A stretch of 64,000 nt of DNA from Pseudopyrenochaeta lycopersici (lineage: Eukaryota > Ascomycota > Dothideomycetes > Pleosporales > Pseudopyrenochaetaceae), in contig NHZP01000034.1 in NCBI GenBank assembly GCA_003313425.1, forward strand, positions 434,001 to 498,000, in the 5' to 3' direction. The position numbers and the translations under genes were made by a program. The notes under the pieces are model-generated. The model had not been told where the DNA came from, ran no database searches, and saw only the letters and a program-made list of their open reading frames with translations. Below are positions 9,735 through 18,639 of the stretch, in pieces. The stretch's first letter is position 1, and each line of letters opens with the position of its first letter.

Positions 9735-12224
9735 ATGGACCCAAATCAATTGCCATCGGATCCGCTCAGGCAGTCGAGTCCTCATGATCATAGCAATCAG
9801 CATCAGAGTCATATACAGCCAATACCACAACCACAACCACAACCTCAGAACCCCACTGGGTTGCAGCAACATGTCAACCCCGAGCTTGATCAACTTCCAG
9901 ATGCACCCACTTCGACCCCAATAGAAAGGCCACCAGATACAGTGCAGGCACAACATCCCGATAACGCACCAATACAGCCTCAAATTGAACAACAGCTTAG
10001 CGAAATCGAGCAACAAACTCTTCTCTACTATTCGTACATTGTACCCGAGAAACCAGAGAATGTCGACCAACAAGCATGGGACAAGCAACAGTTAACGCTA
10101 CTGCGCCCAATTTGTCTACATGACTTTCTACATTACATTGGAACTGGGGACATTGAACCCATCCCTGCGAATTTGGCCGAAAATGAGCAACAAAGATGGG
10201 CATTTGAACACTTGCCGGCGCTCCTTCTGGCAAAAAGGAAAGCATGTTGTGCATATGACTTAGACACCGACGAGCCTAATCTTCTCGAACGTTTGAACGA
10301 GATTGAAGAAAGTGAGCGAGAAGAATATGGAATATCAATCAAAGATCGTCCAAGAGACTCTTCTGACGCCGAGTGGTGTGAAATTAAACGAAAGAGGGTC
10401 AAAGAAAAAGATGACGAAGAATCAGCAACAAGGGCAAATGCAGCTGAGAACCACAATGATTCAGCGTACTCAGGCTACGACGAAACTATCATACCACTGC
10501 AAGTTCAGATACCTCTGGAAGTACGGAATCAGCAGCGTAAAATGTGTATGCTTATCATGCAATGGTGGGAGAAAAGGCAATCGAGGAACGACTTGATAGA
10601 TTTTGCAAATTTCAACGCACTTTTGAGGACACTACCGCACGGCGCCCAGTATCAGGTCAAGCCTACAGAACTTCAGCACTGGATGGATGAGTTGAGAAAG
10701 GCTCTCGCTTCATGTGAACTATCGCCATTGGAGACAGGTCTAGATCATCTAGCGAAGGTTGTTATAACGCTCACCAACAAGTTGCGGAAGCAAGGACTGG
10801 ACTTGAAAATGGTGGTTGTGAGGGATACCCATTGTAGAATTTTCAGATGTCTGTTGAAATCAGGATTGTCTATGCGCGAAACATCACATCCTCCAATACG
10901 GAAACTGATCGAAGCTTATCTGGCTCCTCGGGTAGAGCAACTCGAAGCACTACGGCCTGCCGGAAACTTTGTCGATTTCTTTATGCGAGATAATCAGATG
11001 CAACTAGACAGGGTTAGGACGGCAATCGAGCAGATTGAGCATATCAATCAAGACTTGACAAGTACAAACAACACACTATCTCTTCGATTCGATGATCATC
11101 ATTTGCCTGTCAAGGAATTAAAGTATGCGGCGGACTTGCATCGAAATAACCTCAAAGTTGAAGCTGCAACTGAGCTCAAGAAGTGGATATACAAGATGAA
11201 TGCTTTGGGTTTTGGTAATTCGGTAAGAGACGTTTCGATCACCCAAAACCAAACCTTCTTGGATGAACAACCAATCCTTGAGGAACTCCTTGGAATTTCC
11301 GATACTGGTATGTGTCAATCCCAACTTGTTCCAGATGTACCACGATTGGCAGGCTCTAAGATGTACTATGCCGACGATGTACCTATGAAGACTGTGGCAT
11401 GGGGATTCAAACGCCGTCGGTTCTTTATCAACCAATATGGACCCCAAGACTATCCAATCTGGCGAATAGAACGTTTCCAAAGTCGGGAGTGGGCGGAATC
11501 GTACGGTAATGCCGATCCTCCATTCGCATTGAATGTATCAAACACCGTGAATCGATATGGGGACGCAAAGGACCTTACCGGGCGCAAGATATATGGAATG
11601 GAGCACTACGATGGCGTTTTTGGTGTTGCCTGGGAAGTGGACTATGATGAAGACGTAGATCCCTTGTCATTGCTCGATCCCAGAAACCATGACCCTGACT
11701 GGTGCGAATTTGGCCAAGCTTTATCGAAATGGGACTCCCATTACATTTTAGTTGGATGGAAGTTGCCGGGGAGAGGTCATGATATCGTAAAGACTTGGGA
11801 GGTCAGAACTAATGTAAGAAGTCTGCTAGGAAAAAAGAAGGCCGACTGGGAAATTTTCAAGTGCGCCCAAGAATCTGAAAAGGCGTTCAAAGATTGGAAG
11901 ATTGGTACACCGCAGACGCAAACGACATCCGCAGAGGCCTCCAACGTTCAAGATGCGAGTGTTCCTCCACCGGCCACCCATGTGACAATAGCTCCGCATA
12001 GTAGAACGGCGAACTTGAACTCAGCAATGCCGTTAACCCAGCATACGCTCGTGGAACGTCCACGGAGATACCCTATCCGCGACACAGCTGGAATTCAGAG
12101 CAACTCGGCTCCCTCATATTATGAACACCTGATGTCACAATGTCACTCAAGAACAATTTCTGGCGATGCAGTACAAATTGCGATGACTCAACGGTATGGA
12201 AGAAATTGGTTAGAGCTTATTTAA
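9735..12224 (+). CDS. Orphan 829-residue protein
   Basis: A long intronless frame with ATG at 9735. The N-terminus (about residues 1-85) is Pro/Gln/His-rich and probably disordered (QPIPQPQPQPQNPTG). Residues about 85-240 are acidic and helical. The central part (about 260-520) is predicted helical, with many Leu and charged residues. A compact aromatic-rich region follows (about 560-720; RRRFFINQYGPQDYPIWRIE, FGVAWEVDYDEDVDPLSLLD, SHYILVGWKLPGRG). The C-terminal 90 residues are Thr/Ser/Pro-rich. No catalytic motif, signal peptide or membrane segment is visible. The intact length argues for a real gene or a recent element, but I do not recognise a family. A divergent arrangement with 9029..9409 is possible. 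Confidence 0.65.
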   Translation: MDPNQLPSDPLRQSSPHDHSNQHQSHIQPIPQPQPQPQNPTGLQQHVNPELDQLPDAPTSTPIERPPDTVQAQHPDNAPIQPQIEQQLSEIEQQTLLYYSYIVPEKPENVDQQAWDKQQLTLLRPICLHDFLHYIGTGDIEPIPANLAENEQQRWAFEHLPALLLAKRKACCAYDLDTDEPNLLERLNEIEESEREEYGISIKDRPRDSSDAEWCEIKRKRVKEKDDEESATRANAAENHNDSAYSGYDETIIPLQVQIPLEVRNQQRKMCMLIMQWWEKRQSRNDLIDFANFNALLRTLPHGAQYQVKPTELQHWMDELRKALASCELSPLETGLDHLAKVVITLTNKLRKQGLDLKMVVVRDTHCRIFRCLLKSGLSMRETSHPPIRKLIEAYLAPRVEQLEALRPAGNFVDFFMRDNQMQLDRVRTAIEQIEHINQDLTSTNNTLSLRFDDHHLPVKELKYAADLHRNNLKVEAATELKKWIYKMNALGFGNSVRDVSITQNQTFLDEQPILEELLGISDTGMCQSQLVPDVPRLAGSKMYYADDVPMKTVAWGFKRRRFFINQYGPQDYPIWRIERFQSREWAESYGNADPPFALNVSNTVNRYGDAKDLTGRKIYGMEHYDGVFGVAWEVDYDEDVDPLSLLDPRNHDPDWCEFGQALSKWDSHYILVGWKLPGRGHDIVKTWEVRTNVRSLLGKKKADWEIFKCAQESEKAFKDWKIGTPQTQTTSAEASNVQDASVPPPATHVTIAPHSRTANLNSAMPLTQHTLVERPRRYPIRDTAGIQSNSAPSYYEHLMSQCHSRTISGDAVQIAMTQRYGRNWLELI

Positions 12225-12382
12225 TGAAGTGATGTGAACAAGAACTCTTATTATCAGATATTGGTTTGGCAACTAGTTAACTTAGTAATGTTTAAACTAC
12301 GACATTCGTTTTGATGTAGTAACGTCCCTCACTAGTTATGGATCGAGAAATACACCAGGTCGAGAAATATAAGTTACTTTAA

Positions 12383-12739
12383 TCAACCGTCTTCGTGATA
12401 CCAATAGCATTCTAATGGACATGGTGACAAGCGCCCGAATTCCCTTAATGCCGAGCTCTTCTGCTTCCAAGCTGGTAGAGGTGAGCCAAGTAATACCAGC
12501 TCTTCAACGGCTCTTTTATGTAAGGTGATGCTCGCTTGGTCAGCTGCTGTCCAACCAAATCGTGTCTTTGACGCTATATTCCCACCCGCGCGTATTAACT
12601 TAAGTCCATATTGATCGAAATACGCGGTGTTAAAAAGATCGCATTGTTGTTCTAGAGCGATCGTTACCCCGTCCCGAACTACTCCGTGATATATGTCATG
12701 GCATTTGTCTCTGCCCAATAAGCATGAGGCGTCTGGCAT
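12383..12739 (-). pseudogene. Ankyrin-like remnant
   Basis: 118 codons. The part QYGLKLIRAGGNIASKTRFG followed by WTAADQASITLHKRAVEELV fits one degenerate ankyrin repeat. No further units and no partner domain are present. It ends in a Cys/Trp-rich tail. Probably the last piece of a decayed ankyrin gene; it could also be a short lineage-specific protein. Confidence 0.35.
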
Positions 12740-13656
12740 CGCTTGTTAGGACGAAGCGGCATGTGCCAGCCACTCAATGCTGATTGGTCAGGTTGTGGGC
12801 TTTCCTCGAGAAATTCTGCTTTCACCGAAGTCCGATTCTTGAATCATAACCCACTGTGTCAACACTCCCAATTCATTAGCTTCAGCAACTTTCCACTTTC
12901 CCATAGCTTACTTCTATCAGCTTACACAAGTACTTAAGCTATAGATCAAAACAAAGCGCCCGAGCTATTCAACATGACTGAACTAATCGAAAAGTTTGGC
13001 TCCAACACTGCGCGTGAAGTTGCTAAATATCTGGATAGATTCCTTGTGCGCCTCATTTAGCTGGAATGGTGCTACACCCACCGCTCTATCGGGAGGAGAG
13101 CGACTAGAGCGTGGGGTGGATAAAAGGGCGTTAATGTTCAGGTTCTAGGTTTTGGTTTCCGACCTTCGCGTGGCAATATGCGTGTGGATGTAGTGGTAGT
13201 AAAATGAAAACGCAAAAATCGCTTCCCAGATGATCATGCTGAAGAAGATTAGCCGGGATCGGAGGTTCGCTTCCGCGGGAAGTACCCTTCCGAGCATTAG
13301 AGGGAGGCCCTGAGGCTAGGATAAGGCCATTTTACGAAAATCAGGAGCAAAGAAGACTTAACTTTGGTGCTGTAGGAAGGAGAGGCTATTACGCTAGAAA
13401 AGAGGGTGCTCTACAAATCAGGCGCGGATGCGATGATGCAAACGTAATTTTGGGAAGCAAGTTGATTATAGATATTTAGGATTAGCTACAGCAGATTATT
13501 TCCATAGAATTATAGCAATATTTGTAATTGTCTCGCCACGCAGGGAGGGACGTTATTCTTATAAATTTGTAGGAGAGTATTGCTAAAGCGCAGACTAAAT
13601 TTTGATATATAAGTAACTAATGGCTAAGATTCTGCTGTGCTTTACAACACAGTACT
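12740..13656. other. Intergenic with a dispersed repeat copy (about 13370-13480)
   Basis: No gene is supported. The stretch around 13405-13455 (GCTCTACAAATCAGGCGCGG and onwards to AACGTAATTTT) has a diverged copy at about 17945-17995 (GCTCTCTACGAATCAGGCGC ... AACGTAATTTT). There the copy lies just upstream of a hAT transposase end, so this is probably a noncoding remnant of the same element family. Confidence 0.45.
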
Positions 13657-14415
13657 ATGCACGTTCAGGAGATTTGGGACTCTATCACATCGTATCTCCC
13701 AGCATTTTCAGCTTCAAAAGCGGCTGAAATATTCAAGTTTGAACGCACAACAGCCCAACAGTCTCATAACTTGCTTTGGGGAGCAATTTTTAGAGATGAG
13801 AGCTGGCTTCAACTTGCAGTTGAGAGATGCAATTTGAATCCAGTTCTTATAAGCCCAAGCTTGCATAAGTACTACAACAGATCTAAGGAACAAGACAGCG
13901 CATACATAATCTTGCTTGCAGATGATTGGCATGGGGATCTATGCTATGAGAGTGCGACATTCTTTGCGAGTTTGCAGGAGCATAGGTACAACCCAGCAAG
14001 ACATGAGGTTTCGTTTGATTGTGGTATCACGGTTAATATTACCCAAGTGCTAACTGGTTGCGAGGAGATACACATGTTAGATCTTCAGAGGTTATTTTAC
14101 AAGAAAAGGTTGCGCACAGCTTATTGTTTTTGGCAAGACAGCCAGGGGAAGCTAAGAACTACTAAACGACCTGACATTGTTGGAATTGGAGGAGAGTTGA
14201 GCCAGTTGAAGGATGTTTCTCCTATCTGCGCTATTAGATTATCTCATCCTGGCAAGCATACGCAACAGCAGACGTTTGTAACGGGTAATCCTCGTGTTAC
14301 ACCAATTTACAAGGAAGGCGAGAATTATGCAAATGGAGATATTCAAGGGTGGGCTCAGAATAGAGGTTTTAAATCTCAAGCGGCCCTGCGCATCCCAAGT
14401 AACTTAACTAACTAA
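13657..14415 (+). CDS. Hypothetical 252-residue protein
   Basis: ATG at 13657, single exon. The N-terminus (EIWDSITSYLPAFSASKAAE followed by ... LLWGAIFRDESWLQLAVERC) has the helix-turn-helix spacing of fungal F-box-like proteins, without a clear F-box consensus. The C-terminal half is mixed beta with several aromatic residues (YCFWQDSQGKLRTTKRPDIV). No signal peptide or membrane segment. Many related short proteins occur in accessory regions of ascomycetes, but I cannot give it a function. Confidence 0.5.
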   Translation: MHVQEIWDSITSYLPAFSASKAAEIFKFERTTAQQSHNLLWGAIFRDESWLQLAVERCNLNPVLISPSLHKYYNRSKEQDSAYIILLADDWHGDLCYESATFFASLQEHRYNPARHEVSFDCGITVNITQVLTGCEEIHMLDLQRLFYKKRLRTAYCFWQDSQGKLRTTKRPDIVGIGGELSQLKDVSPICAIRLSHPGKHTQQQTFVTGNPRVTPIYKEGENYANGDIQGWAQNRGFKSQAALRIPSNLTN

Positions 14416-15480
14416 TTAAACGTCCATCACTGCGTAGCGAGACTGTCAAACATCACAGTGACTGAAACAGCAATATGGGACAGGAGCCGTGGGTGTGTAT
14501 ATCAGAGTGAGTAGGAATAACAACAATTAATAGTTACAATCACTTGCTTCAACAGAGACACCCTGTGTGGGGACACACTTTTCAGACCGGACCTTCGGAA
14601 TCGCGCCACATCAGCTGTATGAACTTATTGTCAACGCACTCTGATTCTGCAGTTGCTATTCCGTCACAGAAGCGTTCGCAAGAAGTCATGACCGACAGCG
14701 ACGGTGTATAGTAACTTCATTTACTCTCCAAGAAGTAACGAGTGAGACCTCTCTCACACCTGGGGCCGGATGTGGAGGATATCGCCTTTCAAGGTCTCAT
14801 GAACGGCGATGGCAAGGCGAAGCTAGGATATGAGAAGATCCGCTTGTATGGACAACAGGCACTTACTGAGGCATAACGACATACAGGCGGGCCTCGTTGA
14901 GGGTTTACTTGTGAAAACAGTATTGAAAAGGCTTCTGACTTAAAATGTAGTTTCTCCTAGATTGCCTCTATCTGTCTCCTTAAATAACCTTATAGCCCAC
15001 TGAGTTGTTTCTGAAGAGCACGGCACGTGACGAAGTCCAGTGGCGTAGTTACCTATTAGGCATAAGAGCCATAACGAAGTCAGTGGCGGAACTGCCTATT
15101 TAGGCAAACTTAGGACTAAGTATATATCTATCTAGAAGGTTATCTCTTAATAAACACACTTGAAGAATTTATTTTCAACTCACTATCTAACTAGACAATT
15201 TCTTTCAAAGAAATAGAGAAAGCTCGATAGAAGAATCCCAGGATTTTATTCTGCTAGTCCATTGTCCTAACTACCTTGATGCTAGATGATATTGGGAATA
15301 CTACGCTCAGAGCTGATTCGAGTGGCTAGGACGAGACGACTCTTGACATCCGTCGCATCTCAGCTCGCCTCATGCCTCTTGCACTCTCCTATCTCCTCAC
15401 AATGCCCCTACAATCTTCTGCATCTACCTCAGTCCCATTATCGTTCCGGGCACAGACTCTGCTTATGACCTCAATCCTTA
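14416..15480. other. Intergenic; internal duplication and possible LTR remnant
   Basis: No gene seen. At 15034-15110 an imperfect tandem duplication is visible: ACGAAGTCCAGTGGCG ... CCTATTAGGCA is followed by ACGAAGTCAGTGGCGG ... CCTATTTAGGCA. A TATATATCT box and AATAAA follow (15121-15160). That combination could belong to a solo LTR, but the ends cannot be defined. Confidence 0.3.
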
Positions 15481-15945
15481 CTATTCCTCTCGACTTTCGA
15501 CATACGCGCCTAACTCAGTAGATGGATAGGATGAAGAGACCAGAGTGGGCAGCGCGGAGAAATCGTCGTCTATGCTCGAATAAAGTGTTGGAAGGCCGTT
15601 CAGGCTGACTGTTGGCATGGGGTTCGTTAAGGCAAGGCTGGGTAAGACCTGTGAGAGCTTGGTAACAAGTCGTGGTAGATACCGAGATTCACCACCGCGA
15701 AGCGTGGAGATCAGGGTCAGGAAGTAATAAATCAAATCGTGAGAGCCAAGGGTGGATGCATCTGGTAGAGAAGATGTGCAAGCAACCACGTCAATAAGAC
15801 AGCAAGCAACGTCGAAAAGCTTTTCGATCTGCGATAATATTAGCCCAATGTCCGCCTCCAGTATGGTCTTACTAGGTAAGTGTGCAGGGGCAAGAAGGGA
15901 GCGATCATCAGAGATAGACGCTGCTAGAGTGGGTCCATGCGACTA
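15481..15945 (-). pseudogene. C-terminal gene fragment, paralogue of 4950..5160
   Basis: The frame is open from a TAG at about 15940 down to the stop at 15481. It gives about 150 residues, including KTILEADIGLILSQIEKLFD and RGGESRYLPRLVTKLSQVLP. No ATG explains the start, so the gene has lost its 5' part. The Leu-rich helical pattern fits the C-terminal region of a fungal regulatory protein, but the family is not certain. The shared C-terminus with 4950..5160 shows that both derive from one ancestral gene. Confidence 0.5.
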
Positions 15946-16006
15946 CGCGATGCAACAGGATTTTGGGTTGAAATGAGTAGGAATCCCAGTGCTTTGCATG
16001 AGGAAC

Positions 16007-17014
16007 CTAACAGGAGTTTGGAGTTGAAGAATACGCTTTCATAGTACTCACCAGTCCAGCACCGTGCACTTCCATAGCTGTTTGTGAAAAATAGGTGGTC
16101 ATTGCAAGCAAGTCCCTCGAGATCTGAATAGGGTAATTCAACGTCATTGAGCTGTCACTCGACACGCCGCTTAGGAGCGTGTCTTTATGGTCTCTGCCGA
16201 AGTTCTTCTCCCGCCCGTCCGCGGCTTGTTGGAACGGCCTCCCAGCCTCACTGTACTTCTTCTGATAGTAGAGTGTACGTCCTAGCCAATACTCGCTTAG
16301 GAGCGTGTCTCTATGGTCTATACCAAGTGTCCTCTCCCATCCATCCGCTACTTGTTGGAGCGGCCTCTCAGCCTCGCTATACTTCTTCTGATCGTAGAGT
16401 GTACGTCCTAGCCAATACTCGCTTTGGAGCGGCCTCTCAGCCTCGCTATACTTCTTCTGATCGTAGAGTGTGAGTCCTAGCCAGTACTTGCTTAGGAGCG
16501 TGTCTCTATGGTCTCTGCCAAGTGCCTTCTCCCGCCCGTCTGCTGCTTGGCGAAGTAGCCCCTCAGCCTCACTGTACTTCTTCTCTTGGTAGAGTGTTCG
16601 TCCTAGACTGTACTTGCTGTCGAGCGTGTCTTCATGGTCGCTGCCGAAGTTCCTCTCTTGCCCGTCGGCTGCTTGTCGAAACGACTCCTCAGCCTCGTTG
16701 TACTTCTTCTGCTCGTAGAGTGTGCATCTTAGCCAGTGCTTGCTATCGAGCGTGTCTTTATGGTCTCTGCCAAGTGTCCTCTCTCTCCCGTCGGCTGCTT
16801 GTCGAAACGACTCCTCAGCCTCGTTGTACTTCTTCTGTTCGTAGAGTGTTCGTCCTAGCCAGTACTTGCTGTCGAGCGTGTCTTCATGGTCGCTGCCGAA
16901 GTTCCTCTCTTGCCCGTCGGCTGCTTGTCGGAGCGGCCCCTCGGCCTCATTGTACTTCATCGTATCGTGGAGTGTACGTCCTAGTACATTTCGCAATCTA
17001 AGCTTTGAGAACAT
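16007..17014 (-). CDS. Tetratricopeptide-repeat protein, probably a truncated NLR
   Basis: 335 codons, ATG at 17014. It consists of about seven 42-residue TPR_12-type units with the core LGRTLYEQKKYNEAEESFRQ and the spacer DHKDTLDSKYW. Units are very similar to each other. One is shortened by an internal deletion (SEAERPLQ runs directly into SEYWLGRTLY). A unique 55-residue tail follows. In fungi such arrays normally form the sensor end of NB-ARC or NACHT receptors. Here no nucleotide-binding domain precedes it: a TGA lies 5 codons before the ATG. So this is either a truncated receptor or a stand-alone TPR protein. The intact TPR receptor at 33160 belongs to a different subfamily (core LGREHPDTLTSMSNLA). 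Confidence 0.7.
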   Translation of the reverse strand: MFSKLRLRNVLGRTLHDTMKYNEAEGPLRQAADGQERNFGSDHEDTLDSKYWLGRTLYEQKKYNEAEESFRQAADGRERTLGRDHKDTLDSKHWLRCTLYEQKKYNEAEESFRQAADGQERNFGSDHEDTLDSKYSLGRTLYQEKKYSEAEGLLRQAADGREKALGRDHRDTLLSKYWLGLTLYDQKKYSEAERPLQSEYWLGRTLYDQKKYSEAERPLQQVADGWERTLGIDHRDTLLSEYWLGRTLYYQKKYSEAGRPFQQAADGREKNFGRDHKDTLLSGVSSDSSMTLNYPIQISRDLLAMTTYFSQTAMEVHGAGLVSTMKAYSSTPNSC

Positions 17015-17925
17015 TCCGTTATCCTGGTCTCAAATATGTCCGCCTCCCATTGCTGTTGCAGACCTATCCGTACATATAGCGGCAGAGCTAGCGGGGCGGA
17101 AACTGCGCCTGTCAAACTGTAGCAGTACCGGCGCTGCTAACTTTTTTGGAGCCTAAAGTGTATCACGCGGCGAGTACGAAGGGAAACTGGTGGTCTTAGC
17201 AGTGCCTTGGTTCATCTTTGTTCAGTGAAACCGCTTGAACTCTATGTCCCCGCTAGAACCGGGTATAGTCAGGGAATATAAACTGACCGATGTCACAGTA
17301 ATATTCTGCTCACTAACTTTATCTGCGGATGTTTTTGTTGTTTCGTTCGTCCTAATGAAAGCGAGTCGGTCCATCGTTCAGGTGCGGCTGAGCTATAGGT
17401 TAGGGTGGAATTAGCATTCGGAGATGGAAGTATGTTCTTCCGAAACTCGTGGTTTGTCTCTTTACCACCCGTTCCATTGTACACGCTGCCTTAAGCTTAT
17501 CGCAATTTGCCACCGCTAGCAAAGAGGGCGGTCGACCCGCTCCGGCCATAGGGTTGTGAGGTGGCGAATTCTGTAAGAGGTGAGTTGGTTGACTGGAGGC
17601 ATGGCCAAGGTTGAGTTGGATCGCAAGGCTGCGGGGCTAAAGTCGGCCCGCTTGCCAAGACTTCACACCGCCACAGGCCTGGCAGCCACTAAATTATGGA
17701 GTACCTGTGATGATTATGTGGCTGTTTTGCACTAGCCAGAACTGGTAATCGTTCCGGAGCGGTACCAATTGGGGTGGCGACCCTACATGAATTTGCGTGC
17801 GACAGCAGACATAAGGCTAGTGATAACTCCTAAGCATTGTAGTAAGGTTCTAAGGCTTAGATAGCACTATTATAAGCATTATAGAGTAGTAAGAGCTTAA
17901 TAGTAGTGCTATAGGGAAGGAACGC
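17015..17925. other. Intergenic with a dispersed repeat at about 17508-17560
   Basis: No gene supported. GACCCGCTCCGGCCATAGGG at about 17532-17551, with flanking GCTAGCA, recurs at about 48154-48197 (GCTAGCA ... GGCCCGCTCCGGCCATAGGG). About 17820-17920 is AT-rich with TAAGCATTGTAG-type short repeats. Confidence 0.4.
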
Positions 17926-18614
17926 TGTTTCGCTGAAGAATAAGGCTCTCTACGAATCAGGCGCGAAGGCGACGATGCGTAACGTAATTTTTAGATCGAA
18001 GGGGTTCTAGATGTCTAGGAATAGCTAAGTTATACTATCTGATTGGTAAAATATAGATAGCTAGACATAGGAAGAGTTTCTGATGTGTTGAAGTCTAAGT
18101 ACCTGTTGGTTTTCTCGCTACGGTGTGGTTCTCGCTACGTAGTGGGGGATGTTACTCTCAATTCCTGCTGCTTCTGCTGATTGTGAGCGCCTCTTTTCAG
18201 AAGTTGGAGATATGTTAGAACCAAAACGGAGGAAGCTATCCGGCCAGCTTACAGCTGCGTTGACGTGCGTTAGGAGTTGGATCAGCAAAGGCTTTGCAGG
18301 TAAGTTAATACCCTCAATATGGGCGTATTGCTAATCTACTTAGATAACAAAAACTTAAATGCCTCCTCCCTCAGTGGCGACGCTGTCGATAAATTATACA
18401 AGCTTTGGGAATGGCCAGAGGAAGACGAATGGTTAGATGAAGAAATGGGCCAATCAGCGTTCAAGAAATTAGATTAGTAATACTAATTCAGGCTTTTCAG
18501 GCTTTTCAGGCTTTTACTAGGCCAGGCCGGCCAGGCCAGGCTGTTGGTTGGCGTAAAACCAGGCCGGCCAGGCCGAAAGCATTGGCCGGCCTGGCCGGCT
18601 TGTTAGCAACTCTG
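17926..18614 (+). mobile_element. 3' remnant of a hAT element
   Basis: It contains the C-terminal exons of a hAT transposase (18149..18477). After that come short subterminal direct repeats (CAGGCTTTT three times near 18491-18516) and GGCCGGCCAGGCC motifs in both orientations (18527-18600), typical of hAT subterminal regions. The likely 3' terminus is TTAGCAACTCTG at 18603..18614. It resembles the terminal inverted repeat of the hAT element at 40896 (reverse complement TGTTGCCAGCACTG). The 5' half is absent or beyond recognition. Confidence 0.6.
18149..18477 (+). pseudogene. hAT transposase C-terminal dimerisation region (remnant)
   Basis: Reads LLSIPAASADCERLFSEVGD and continues MLEPKRRKLSGQL, the hAT C-terminal dimerisation motif. 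A 44 bp intron (18300..18343, GTAAGT...TTAG) joins GFA to DNKNLNASSLSGDAVDKLYK, and the frame ends LWEWPEEDEWLDEEMGQSAF at TAG 18477. Everything N-terminal of this, including the catalytic core, is missing, so it cannot be active. Confidence 0.75.
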
Positions 18615-18639
18615 ACAAACTGGGATAGCAGATGGGGAG

